From positions 1 to 8,513 of the forward strand of contig CAMFLN010000091.1 of the NCBI GenBank assembly GCA_945957305.1: a stretch of DNA of 8,513 nucleotides. The letters run 5' to 3'. This document shows positions 1 through 6,988 of the stretch, in pieces. The position numbers and the translations under genes are program-made. The stretch's first letter is position 1. Each line of letters starts with the position of its first letter. A model generated the notes under the pieces. That model was not told where the DNA came from. It searched no databases and was given only the letters and a program-made list of their open reading frames with translations. The stretch is from an uncultured Planctomycetaceae bacterium. Its GTDB lineage: Bacteria; Planctomycetota; Planctomycetia; Pirellulales; JACPPG01.

Positions 1-84
1 CAATACGTCAGTTTGCCGATTCATCCCCGCCTCACGGACGAGGCGATTCAATACTTGATTGACGCCGTGCGCTCCTTGGTATGA
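1..84 (+). CDS. C-terminal end of a DegT/DnrJ/EryC1/StrS-type aminotransferase (partial)
   Basis: An open frame enters from the left edge and gives 27 residues before TGA at 82-84. The tail contains LPIHPRLTDEAIQYLIDAV. This closely resembles the C-terminus of PLP-dependent sugar aminotransferases of the DegT/DnrJ/EryC1/StrS family, which typically ends in a 'slPlhp.lt..ei..vi..v' pattern. Members aminate keto-sugars attached to nucleotides, or related substrates, and often sit in nucleotide-sugar or glycan clusters. The stop overlaps the next gene's ATG by 4 nt, so the two are very probably translationally coupled. The catalytic lysine and cofactor site lie outside the window, so the family call rests on the tail alone. 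Confidence 0.6.
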   Translation, partial: QYVSLPIHPRLTDEAIQYLIDAVRSLV

Positions 85-1490
85 AAGATTTTCTCGACAA
101 TGTGCGCGCCCTGCAGCGCGACGAGCAGCTCTTCTCGCTCGCATCCTCGGTCTTCGTCGCCCGCTCGCCCGGCCGGCTCGACCTGATGGGCGGAAATGAC
201 GATTACACCGGAGGCATGGTCTTCGAGGCGACGATCCGCGAGGCGACCTGGGCCGCCGTGCAGGTTCGCCACGACGACCGCATCGTGCTCGTCAATCCGC
301 AAATGGCAGCACAAGGCTGGCAAGAGCGGGTTGAGTATTCACTGGCCACGCTGACCGACGAGCAACGCGTTCGCGAACTGGTGAATCGCGATCCGCGCGT
401 CCGCTGGACCGCTTATGTAGCGGGGCTCTTTTATTGGCTGCGCATCAACCGGCCTGAAGCCACGCGCCACGGGGCGACCGTCTATATCGAGTCGGACGTG
501 CCGCTGAACAAAGGGGTTAGTTCGTCGGCCGCAATCGAGGTGGCCGTCATGAAAGCCGCCACGAGCGCGTATGGCGTGCCGCTGGCCGGAGTGGAACTGG
601 CCGAAGCCTGTCAGTGGGCCGAGAACGTGATTGCCGAAAGTGCCTGCGGCATCATGGACCAGATTGCCGTGGTGCTGGGGGACGAAGGTTGTGTTCTGCC
701 GCTGGTCTGCCAGCCGTGCTTGCCACAGCCGCTGGTCAAGTTGCCCAGCGAGCTTACCTGTTGGGCCATCGACTCGGGCGTGTCGCACGCCGTGACCGGC
801 CACGAGTACGAAGCCGCGCGGGCCGCGGCCTATATGGGCTACAAGTTGATCTGCGACGCCGAAAGGATTGCCATTCGCCCTGACGACTTTTCCCGCATCC
901 CGCGTTTCACGGATGACCGCTGGGCTGGGTATCTCGCCAACCTGGCGCCGTCATTATTCCGCGAGCGATACGAAGAGCGCTTGCCAGAAGCCATCACCGG
1001 CGCCGAATATCTGCGCAAGGCCCAAACGCACGTCGATCCCTTCACCAAGGTGCGGCCCGAGGTCAACTACGCGGTGCGCGCCTGTACGCGTTATGCCGTG
1101 GAAGAGAACGAGCGCGTGCGGCTATTCGCCGAGCTCGCCCGCGGCGCCGATCCCGACGATGTTCGCCCGGCCGCAACATTGATGGGCGAACTGATGTATC
1201 AATCGCATTACGGATACACCGAAACGGGGCTTGGCAATGAGGCCACGGACCTATTGGTGCAACTGGCACGCGAGCAAGGAACTCAGCGTGGCATTTTTGG
1301 TGCGAAAGTAACGGGGGGCGGAGCGGGGGGAACCGTCGCGGTGCTGGGCCTGGCCGAGAGTGAGGACGCCTTTGACAAGATCATCGACCGCTACGCCGCG
1401 GCGCGCGGCGCCCGACCGTACGTTTTTCGCGGCAGTTCGCCCGGCGCTGATCGGTTCGGAGTGATCGAAATCACGGCCGGCTCGACCTGA
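81..1490 (+). CDS. GHMP-family sugar kinase, L-arabinokinase/galactokinase-like
   Basis: This is a cytoplasmic ATP-dependent sugar-1-kinase of 469 residues. All three GHMP motifs are visible: the N-terminal sugar motif PGRLDLMGGNDDYTGG (residues 30-45), the phosphate-binding loop PLNKGVSSSAAIEVA (141-155), and the C-terminal GAKVTGGGAGGTVAV (407-421). The catalytic aspartate is probably D193 in CGIMDQ (189-194). Galactokinases usually have GEHTDY in motif 1. Here it reads GGNDDY, so the Glu and His that contact galactose are replaced by G38 and N39. As I remember it, the kinase domain of plant L-arabinokinase has PGRLDVMGGIADY there. It also shares the stretches around VCQP (209-212), IDSG.SHAV (230-238), AYMGYK (250-255) and YLANLAP (284-290). 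I therefore favour an arabinokinase-like substrate such as L-arabinose, though galactose or another sugar is possible. The start overlaps the upstream stop (ATGA) and has no clear Shine-Dalgarno site, which suggests coupled translation. Confidence 0.85.
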   Translation: MKDFLDNVRALQRDEQLFSLASSVFVARSPGRLDLMGGNDDYTGGMVFEATIREATWAAVQVRHDDRIVLVNPQMAAQGWQERVEYSLATLTDEQRVRELVNRDPRVRWTAYVAGLFYWLRINRPEATRHGATVYIESDVPLNKGVSSSAAIEVAVMKAATSAYGVPLAGVELAEACQWAENVIAESACGIMDQIAVVLGDEGCVLPLVCQPCLPQPLVKLPSELTCWAIDSGVSHAVTGHEYEAARAAAYMGYKLICDAERIAIRPDDFSRIPRFTDDRWAGYLANLAPSLFRERYEERLPEAITGAEYLRKAQTHVDPFTKVRPEVNYAVRACTRYAVEENERVRLFAELARGADPDDVRPAATLMGELMYQSHYGYTETGLGNEATDLLVQLAREQGTQRGIFGAKVTGGGAGGTVAVLGLAESEDAFDKIIDRYAAARGARPYVFRGSSPGADRFGVIEITAGST

Positions 1491-1496
1491 CGAGCG

Positions 1497-1545
1497 GCAT
1501 GCATGGCGATGCCGGGGTCAACGTTGGTGACATGCCAACGCATGC
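1497..1545 (+). terminator. possible imperfect hairpin after the kinase gene
   Basis: Just after the kinase stop, GCATGCATGGC (1497-1507) and GCCAACGCATGC (1534-1545) can pair as an imperfect inverted repeat. Its outer six pairs are perfect. The run after it is AAAAATCTT rather than a T-tract, so it is not a standard intrinsic terminator. It may mark the end of the kinase transcript or be incidental. Confidence 0.25.
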
Positions 1546-1552
1546 AAAAATC

Positions 1553-1580
1553 TTGATGTTACGGCCCGCGTTGATATGCT
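1553..1580 (+). promoter_or_regulatory. weak candidate sigma-70-like promoter for the DUF1549/DUF1553 gene
   Basis: TTGATG (1553-1558) is followed after 16 nt by TATGCT (1575-1580). Each hexamer matches 4 of 6 consensus positions. It is the best candidate I see in the 193-bp leader between the kinase gene and the DUF1549/DUF1553 gene. Planctomycete promoters often diverge from the E. coli consensus, so this is only suggestive. Confidence 0.25.
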
Positions 1581-1631
1581 GAGAGCGTGGCTGATGACGA
1601 CACGATGACCCGCCCGCTATGCGTCCCCTGA

Positions 1632-1652
1632 TCGACGGTCGCCGACCGTCGA
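1632..1652 (+). repeat. perfect inverted repeat in the leader of the DUF1549/DUF1553 gene
   Basis: TCGACGGTC (1632-1640) and GACCGTCGA (1644-1652) are exact inverted repeats separated by GCC. As DNA the symmetry is 10 bp per arm around the single base C1642. As RNA it gives a 9-bp stem with a 3-nt loop. It lies 31 nt upstream of the ATG at 1684. It could be an operator, a leader hairpin or a terminator lacking a U-tract. Confidence 0.6.
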
Positions 1653-1683
1653 ATGCGCACGAGTCCAGGGAGCCGCCCCACCG

Positions 1684-3981
1684 ATGCCGCTTTGTCCGTC
1701 GCGAAAAATCCTGCCGGCTGCGCTGTGCGCGATTCTGTTGTGGTGCGCGCACGTTGGCGCCGATGAACCGTATGGTCGGTATCAATTCGACGAGGCAGAC
1801 CGCGAACATTGGTCGTTTGTTTCTCCGCGGCGTCCAGAACTGCCAGCAGTAAAAAATGCTGCCTGGATCAAAAGTCCGATCGATGCCTTTGTTCTGGCTC
1901 GGTTGGAAGAAGAAGGAATTCCGCCGAATCCACCGGCTGATCGCCGCACGTTGCTGCGGCGCGTCTATTTGGACCTGATCGGCCTGCTGCCGACGCCCGC
2001 TGAGCAAGCGGCGTTTCTCGATGATGAATCTCCCGGCGCCCTGGCCAAGGTGGTGGATCAGCTGCTCGCCCGGCCCGAATACGGGGAACGCTGGGGACGA
2101 CACTGGCTCGATGTGGTGCGCTATGCCGAGTCGAACGGCTATGAACGTGACGGCGCCAAGCCGAGTGCCTGGCGCTATCGCGACTATGTCATTGAGTCCT
2201 TCAACGCCGACAAGCCGTACGATCGGTTCTTGATCGAACAATTGGCCGGTGACGAACTTCCCGATGCCAATACTGAAACGTGCATCGCGACGACTTTTTT
2301 GCGCCTGGGACCGTGGGATGACGAACCGGCCGATCCCTTGGTTGATCGCTATGATCAATTGGACGACGTGTTAGGGACGACGACGGCGGCGTTCATGGCG
2401 TTGACGCTGCGCTGCGCCCGTTGCCATGACCACAAGTTCGAATCGTTCACGCAGCGCGATTACACACGCATGCTGGCCGTGTTCGAACCGCTCAAGCGTC
2501 CGCAAGAGGGACGCACTGACCTGGATCGCATGGTGGGCACCGCGGCTGAGCTGGCAGCCTATCAAGCCGCGAGCAAGGCCATTGACGACCAGATGCTCGC
2601 ACTGCGCAGCGAGCGCGATCGCGCCGAGTGGGAATTCTGCAAGCGGCTCTCAACGGCGGGCATGTTGCGCCCTGCCGACTCCGCAACAACCAGCGGCACT
2701 GCGAATGCCGATCCACAAGCCTTACCGCCTGACGCGCTGGAGGCTCTTCTCACCGAGCCGACCACGCGGAATCCTCAGCAACTTGCCGCGATTAAAAAAG
2801 CTCGGCCGCGACTGAAGGAATTGCTGGACAAAAACGGCGCCGACAACGAAAAACAGACGTTTGCCGCGCTCGATCAGCGGCTCGAGGAAGCCGACAAATC
2901 GCGCCCGCCTCCGCTCACCAGTGCGTACGTTTGGTTCGAGGAAGGGCCGCAGGGCGGCGCTTCGCACGTGTGGAAACGAGGTAATCCACGCGAATCGTTG
3001 GGAGAGGTTGACGCCGGTTTTCCCGCCATTCTGGTCGACGCGGCCCCGGGCCCGGCAACTGCCACGCCCCACAGTACAGGACGGCGCACCCAACTGGCGA
3101 AATGGCTGGCGCGCTCCGATCATCCGCTCACTGCGCGGGTCATGGTCAATCGCGTGTGGCAACATCATTTCGCCGATGGGCTGGTCGGTTCGGAAAACGA
3201 TTTCGGCGTGATGGGCGAAACGCCCACGCACCCCGAATTGCTCGATTGGCTGGCGAGTGAATTCGTGGCGCACGGTTGGCGTTTGAAACCGCTGCATCGT
3301 TTGATCGTGATCTCGAATACCTACCAGATGTCGTCCACTCCACGTGCCGACCTGGTCGCCCGGGATCCGGCTGACGATTTGCTGTGGCGTTACCCGCCGC
3401 GGCGTTTGGAGGCCGAGGCGATACGTGATTGTGTGCTGCAGACAGCGGGCAGCATGAATTCAGAGCGGGCGGGGCCAAGCGTTTATCCGACGATCTCGCC
3501 CGACGTGCTCGCCGGCCAATCGAAACCTGGCAACGGCTGGGGCAAGTCCGACACTGTGCAAGCAGCGCGACGTAGCGTCTATGTTTTCGTCAAGCGCACG
3601 CTGCTGGTGCCGGAACTCGAGGTGCTCGATTTCCCCGACACGAATGGCGCTTGCGAGCAACGGGTCGTGTCGACCGTCGCTCCGCAGGCACTCACCTGGT
3701 TCAACGGCGCGTTTATTCGCGAACAAGCGGGCAAATTCGCCGAACGACTGGTGCGCGAAGCAGGAGAAGACGACCAGGCCCGGATCGACTTGGCCTATCG
3801 CCTGGCTTTTGCCCGGCCGGTGACCGAGGCGGAGGGCGCGACGGTGAAAGCGTTCCTCGTGCGACAAGCCGAGCAAATCAAAAGTGATGCGGCAGGTCAG
3901 CCTATCGACGCGCGGCGCCAGGCGCTTGCCGATTTTTGCCTGGTCCTGCTGAATTCGAATGAGTTTGTGTATATGCGGTAA
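1684..3981 (+). CDS. Exported DUF1549/DUF1553 (PSCyt2-PSD1) protein
   Basis: This 765-residue protein belongs to a family abundant in Planctomycetes and Verrucomicrobia whose biochemical role is not established. An N-terminal signal peptide (residues 1-26) has Arg/Lys at 7-8, a hydrophobic stretch around 9-21 and a VGA|D cleavage site. DUF1549 follows at about 42-270, from HWSFVSPRRP through SPIDAFVLARLE and RRVYLDLIGLLPT to the haem-type motif CARCHDHKF (C244, C247, H248). A charged, probably helical linker occupies about 285-405. DUF1553 spans about 465-765, with LAKWLARSDHPLTARVMVNR, HPELLDWLA, YQMSSTPR and PPRRLEAEAIRD. Many relatives have an extra N-terminal cytochrome-like PSCyt1 domain, so this is a short form. 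The start at 1684 is preceded by AGGGA at 1667-1671, a little distant, and is the only start that keeps the signal peptide. It is paired with the DUF1501 gene 140 bp downstream, the usual arrangement. Confidence 0.93.
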   Translation: MPLCPSRKILPAALCAILLWCAHVGADEPYGRYQFDEADREHWSFVSPRRPELPAVKNAAWIKSPIDAFVLARLEEEGIPPNPPADRRTLLRRVYLDLIGLLPTPAEQAAFLDDESPGALAKVVDQLLARPEYGERWGRHWLDVVRYAESNGYERDGAKPSAWRYRDYVIESFNADKPYDRFLIEQLAGDELPDANTETCIATTFLRLGPWDDEPADPLVDRYDQLDDVLGTTTAAFMALTLRCARCHDHKFESFTQRDYTRMLAVFEPLKRPQEGRTDLDRMVGTAAELAAYQAASKAIDDQMLALRSERDRAEWEFCKRLSTAGMLRPADSATTSGTANADPQALPPDALEALLTEPTTRNPQQLAAIKKARPRLKELLDKNGADNEKQTFAALDQRLEEADKSRPPPLTSAYVWFEEGPQGGASHVWKRGNPRESLGEVDAGFPAILVDAAPGPATATPHSTGRRTQLAKWLARSDHPLTARVMVNRVWQHHFADGLVGSENDFGVMGETPTHPELLDWLASEFVAHGWRLKPLHRLIVISNTYQMSSTPRADLVARDPADDLLWRYPPRRLEAEAIRDCVLQTAGSMNSERAGPSVYPTISPDVLAGQSKPGNGWGKSDTVQAARRSVYVFVKRTLLVPELEVLDFPDTNGACEQRVVSTVAPQALTWFNGAFIREQAGKFAERLVREAGEDDQARIDLAYRLAFARPVTEAEGATVKAFLVRQAEQIKSDAAGQPIDARRQALADFCLVLLNSNEFVYMR

Positions 3982-4121
3982 AACACGATGAATCTGGATG
4001 AGTCCGGCAACTTGTTGTGTGGGCCGGAGGCGCTTTGCAGAGTCATTCCCTTAGGCGCCTGCGGCGAACGGACGACGAGTTATCCGTGCCACCCTGAGAG
4101 CGCGAACAGGTGTAGAGACGG

Positions 4122-5609
4122 ATGACAGCGCGAAAATCCAACCGGGAAAGTAATGGTCCGATAACAGCGCCACGGCTGACTCCGTGTGGTCGCACGCGGC
4201 GCGAATTCATCTGGCAGGCGGGGGGCGGCTTTGTCGGCACGGCGCTCGCGTGGATGCTCGCGCGCGAGGGATTTGTCCCTACGCGTGCCAGGGCCGCCAC
4301 GCGCTCGCCGCTCGCCGTGCGCCCGCCCCATTTCGCACCGCGGGCGAAGAGCTGCATCTTCCTATTCAACTACGGCGGTCCGAGCCAAGTCGACCTGTTC
4401 GACCCCAAGCCCGAGTTGACCCGTCGGCATGGCCAGCCGATCCCGAACCTCGACAACGATCCACTGTTCAAGAGCCGCAATCCGGGCATGCTGCTCGGCA
4501 GCCCGCGCAAGTTTTCTCGGCATGGACAAGCGGGAATCGAGATCTCGGACCTGTTTCCGCACCTGGCCGAATGCGCCGATGACCTGGCGATCATTCGCTC
4601 GTGTCATGCCGATAGCTTCGCACATGGTTCCGGCCTGCTGCAAATGAATACCGGCTTTATCCGCCAGGGTTTTCCCAGCCTTGGTTCCTGGGTGACGTAC
4701 GGACTGGGGACGGTCAACGAAGATCTGCCGGCCTACGTCGTCTTCCTTGATCATCGCGGCGGTCCCATTGGCGGGGCGCCGAATTGGAGCTCGGGCTTCA
4801 TGCCGGCCGCGTATCAAGGGACGCAGTTCCGCGCCACGGGCGATCCACTGATCGATCTCAAGCCCGCTGGTAATATCAGCGTTCATCAGCAGCGGGCGCA
4901 GCTGGACTTGATGCACGAGTTGGAGCGGCAAGCGCCCTCAGCCGGCGCCGAGGACCATCAGCTCACGGCGCGCCTGGCGACGTACGAGCTAGCGTTTCGC
5001 ATGCAGGCGAGCGCACCGGAAGCCGTCGATCTCGCCCAGGAAACGGCCGAGACACACTCGCTTTATGGGCTGAACGAGGCGCAGACCGAAAAATTTGGTC
5101 GCCGCTGCTTGATGGCCCGCCGCCTTGTCGAACGCGGCGTCCGCTTCGTGCAGGTCTACTCCGGGGGTGGCCACCTGGACGAAAACTGGGATGCCCACAG
5201 CGACGTGCAAGCGAATCACACGTTGCACTGCGGAGAGACCGATCAGCCGATTGCCGCACTGCTCAAGGATTTGAAGCGGCGCGGATTGCTCGACGAAACG
5301 CTGGTCGTGTGGGGAGGTGAGTTTGGCCGCACGCCAACCTCGCAGGGAGATCGTGGCGGGCGCGATCACAGCCCGCGCGGGTTCTCGATGTGGATGGCCG
5401 GGGGCGGAATCAAAGGGGGCGTGACTTATGGCGCGACCGACGACTTCGGTTATGCCGCCGTCGAAAACAGGGCGCACGTGCATGACATTCATGCCACGAT
5501 CCTGCACCTGATGGGACTCGACCACGAGCAATTGACCTACTTCCACAGCGGCCGCGAAATGCGCGTTACCGACGTCGAGGGGCAGGTGATCCGCGGCCTT
5601 CTGGCCTGA
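4122..5609 (+). CDS. Tat-exported DUF1501 protein
   Basis: This 495-residue protein belongs to the DUF1501 family, which has been related to the alkaline phosphatase/sulfatase superfamily. Its activity is unproven. A twin-arginine signal is clear: TRREFI (residues 25-30), then the hydrophobic stretch GGGFVGTALAWMLA, so export in folded form is expected. The DUF1501 core starts at SCIFLFNYGGPSQVDLFDP (77-95). It continues through RSCHADSFAHGSG (159-171), VWGGEFGRTP (396-405), GGRDHSPRGFS (412-422), and ends with HDIHATILHLMGLDH (454-468) and the usual TDVEGQVIRGLLA tail. It therefore looks complete. The many conserved His and Asp residues fit a metal site, which is inference. The ATG is the first start after an in-frame stop at 4113-4115, and no strong Shine-Dalgarno site precedes it. 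It follows the DUF1549/DUF1553 gene, its standard partner in planctomycete genomes. Confidence 0.95.
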   Translation: MTARKSNRESNGPITAPRLTPCGRTRREFIWQAGGGFVGTALAWMLAREGFVPTRARAATRSPLAVRPPHFAPRAKSCIFLFNYGGPSQVDLFDPKPELTRRHGQPIPNLDNDPLFKSRNPGMLLGSPRKFSRHGQAGIEISDLFPHLAECADDLAIIRSCHADSFAHGSGLLQMNTGFIRQGFPSLGSWVTYGLGTVNEDLPAYVVFLDHRGGPIGGAPNWSSGFMPAAYQGTQFRATGDPLIDLKPAGNISVHQQRAQLDLMHELERQAPSAGAEDHQLTARLATYELAFRMQASAPEAVDLAQETAETHSLYGLNEAQTEKFGRRCLMARRLVERGVRFVQVYSGGGHLDENWDAHSDVQANHTLHCGETDQPIAALLKDLKRRGLLDETLVVWGGEFGRTPTSQGDRGGRDHSPRGFSMWMAGGGIKGGVTYGATDDFGYAAVENRAHVHDIHATILHLMGLDHEQLTYFHSGREMRVTDVEGQVIRGLLA

Positions 5610-5727
5610 CAACTGTTCGCCGCCTCAGCGACTCGAAATTTTGCGGTGCCAGACTCTTGCCGCGTGGCAGCCGCCGGCGAAGAATCGAGCGGTGACATCC
5701 CGCCCCCGCTGGATCCCGCCGGCATTC

Positions 5728-5733
5728 AAGGAG
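5728..5733 (+). promoter_or_regulatory. ribosome binding site that fixes the dehydrogenase start
   Basis: AAGGAG lies 6 nt upstream of the ATG at 5740. It decides between that start and a TTG at 5641 that would add 33 residues with no match to the dehydrogenase fold. It is one of the two clearest Shine-Dalgarno sites in the window, the other being at 7784. Confidence 0.85.
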
Positions 5734-5739
5734 TCGATC

Positions 5740-6753
5740 ATGAGTACCATGCGCGCCGCACGGATTTCGCGCCCCGGAGCCGATTTCGAAGTCGTCGAGG
5801 TGCCGATCCCCGATCCTGCGCCGGGCACGGTCCGCATCAAGGTCGACGCCTGCGGAGTCTGCCATAGCGATGCCATGGTGAAAGACGGTTTAATGCAGGG
5901 CATTCAATACCCACGCATTCCAGGGCATGAAGTGGCCGGCGTCATTGACAAGGTGGGGGCCGGTGTACATGCCTGGTCCGCCGGCCAACATGTCGGCGTC
6001 GGCTGGAATGGTGGCTATTGCGGTGAATGCGAGCCTTGTCGCCGTGGCGATTTTTTTGCCTGTGTGAAGTCAGTGGTCACCGGGCTGCATTTCGATGGTG
6101 GATATGCGCAGTACATGATCGCTCCGGCCAGTTCCTTGGCGTTATTTCCCGATGGATTGGCCAGTGCTGAAGCGGCACCGCTGATGTGCGCCGGCATAAC
6201 CACTTTCAATGCGTTGCGCAATAGCAGCGCCCGCCCCGGCGACCTGGTCGTGGTACACGGTCTTGGCGGGCTGGGGCATTTGGGCGTGCAGTACGCCGCG
6301 CGGATGGGCTTTTACACGGTCGCCGTGGCACGCGGCAAGGACAAGGAGCCGTTGGCGAAAAAACTGGGGGCAAAACTGTACATCGATAGCCAGGCCGTGG
6401 ATGCACCGGCCGAATTGAAGAAACTCGGCGGCGCCAAGGTCATTCTCGCGACGGTAACGAACGGTCCGGCCATGACCGAAATCGCAGGCGGTTTGGGAAT
6501 CAATGGCACGATGTTGATCATTGGCGCTGTCGGTCCGATCGAGATTCCCGCGATGCAACTACTAATGGCTCGCCAAGCGATCAAAGGTTGGAACTCGGGC
6601 ACCGCGATCGACACCCAGGACACCTTGGCCTTCAGCGCTCGCAATGGCGTGGCGTCGATGAACGAGTTCTTCCCCTTGGAGAAGGCGGGCGAAGCCTACG
6701 AGCGAATGGCCAGCGGGAAGGCGCGTTTTCGAGCAGTGCTGGTCATGGAGTGA
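5740..6753 (+). CDS. Zinc-dependent medium-chain alcohol dehydrogenase
   Basis: This is a cytoplasmic oxidoreductase of 337 residues that interconverts alcohols and aldehydes or ketones with a nicotinamide cofactor. The catalytic zinc ligands are predicted as C41 (CGVCHSD), H63 with E64 (PGHEVAG) and C150 (MCAGIT). The structural zinc site is C94, C97, C100 and C108 in CGECEPCRRGDFFAC. The Rossmann motif GLGGLGHLG spans 174-182. The end of the second Rossmann strand reads VAVARGK (194-200), with no acidic residue where NAD-preferring enzymes usually have Asp, so NADP use is plausible. The histidine often present five residues after the first zinc ligand for proton relay is M46 here. The whole ORF is intact and of normal length. 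It stands alone, 130 bp after the DUF1501 gene and 282 bp before the tetR-type gene. The physiological substrate cannot be read from the sequence. Confidence 0.93.
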   Translation: MSTMRAARISRPGADFEVVEVPIPDPAPGTVRIKVDACGVCHSDAMVKDGLMQGIQYPRIPGHEVAGVIDKVGAGVHAWSAGQHVGVGWNGGYCGECEPCRRGDFFACVKSVVTGLHFDGGYAQYMIAPASSLALFPDGLASAEAAPLMCAGITTFNALRNSSARPGDLVVVHGLGGLGHLGVQYAARMGFYTVAVARGKDKEPLAKKLGAKLYIDSQAVDAPAELKKLGGAKVILATVTNGPAMTEIAGGLGINGTMLIIGAVGPIEIPAMQLLMARQAIKGWNSGTAIDTQDTLAFSARNGVASMNEFFPLEKAGEAYERMASGKARFRAVLVME

Positions 6754-6795
6754 CGTTCGAACACCGGCCAAGCCCGCCCCCAGGCGGCGTAATCG

Positions 6796-6816
6796 GCCGC
6801 GGGCAAGCCCTGCGGC
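6796..6816 (+). terminator. GC-rich hairpin after the dehydrogenase gene
   Basis: GCCGCGGG (6796-6803) pairs with CCC plus GCGGC (6808-6816) across the loop CAAG, with one bulged T at 6811. The 8-bp GC stem lies 43 nt after the dehydrogenase stop. A second tiny inverted repeat, GGGAATCCC, follows at 6821-6829. There is no T-tract, so intrinsic termination is only possible, but it separates the dehydrogenase from the promoter region. Confidence 0.35.
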
Positions 6817-6894
6817 TAACGGGAATCCCGAGCGTTCACTGTCAGTAAGACGTCATTTCGCCGGGGGATGCGCTTGGAATTCGTAAAAATCTTG

Positions 6895-6921
6895 TTGACA
6901 GGGGGCGGATGCCCCGATAAT
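6895..6921 (+). promoter_or_regulatory. predicted sigma-70-like promoter of the TetR-family gene
   Basis: A perfect -35 hexamer TTGACA (6895-6900) is followed after 15 nt by GATAAT (6916-6921), 5 of 6 for a -10 element. An alternative -10, TATAAG at 6922-6927, would have a long 21-nt spacer. The surrounding segment is AT-rich within GC-rich DNA. Transcription would start near 6928, within the first palindrome, leaving a leader of about 108 nt before the ATG at 7036. Confidence 0.65.
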
Positions 6922-6926
6922 TATAA

Positions 6927-6944
6927 GAATAAGAATTCTGATTC
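6927..6944. promoter_or_regulatory. palindromic operator candidate 1 for the TetR-family regulator
   Basis: GAATAAGAATTCTGATTC is an 18-bp inverted repeat centred on GAATTC, with 8 of 9 base pairs symmetric. It starts five bases after the predicted -10 element and covers the probable transcription start. A bound repressor there would block the promoter. It has the same design as the palindrome at 6989-7006. Confidence 0.6.
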
Positions 6945-6967
6945 CGGTTTCGCGTTCTGCGAACCGG
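6944..6967 (+). repeat. inverted repeat between the two operator candidates
   Basis: CCGGTTTCGC (6944-6953) and GCGAACCGG (6959-6967) pair with one extra T, enclosing the loop GTTCT. It could form a leader RNA hairpin or be part of the repressor-binding region. ATTCCGGTT occurs directly repeated at 6941-6949 and 6997-7005, linking this element to the second palindrome. Confidence 0.5.
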
Positions 6968-6988
6968 TTTATTTGTGGGCAGAAATTA

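Noticed and set aside
1619..1852. Plus-strand open frame of 77 codons overlapping the start of the DUF1549/DUF1553 gene
   Set aside because: It is in a different frame, overlaps the signal-peptide region, and has no convincing ribosome site or motif.
1471..2358. Long minus-strand open frame of 295 codons opposite the start of the DUF1549/DUF1553 gene
   Set aside because: It is antisense to a clearly recognisable gene, crosses the intergenic leader, and its translation shows no family motif. Such frames are expected in GC-rich DNA.
2722..3297. Minus-strand open frame of 191 codons within the DUF1549/DUF1553 gene
   Set aside because: It is antisense to the linker and DUF1553 start and shows no motif.
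4362..4931. Minus-strand open frame of 189 codons opposite the N-terminal half of the DUF1501 gene
   Set aside because: It is antisense to conserved coding sequence, with low-complexity translation and no supporting start signal.
4989..5612. Minus-strand open frame of 207 codons opposite the DUF1501 gene
   Set aside because: It mirrors the codon structure of the conserved DUF1501 C-terminus and has no recognisable domain.
5641..5739. TTG start at 5641 giving the dehydrogenase 33 extra residues
   Set aside because: The AAGGAG at 5728-5733 and the ATG at 5740 give the normal dehydrogenase N-terminus. The extra residues do not resemble the family or a signal peptide.
6877..6882. Third GAATTC upstream of the predicted promoter
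   Set aside because: Its flanks are not symmetric like those of the two 18-bp palindromes, and isolated GAATTC occurs elsewhere in the window inside coding sequence.
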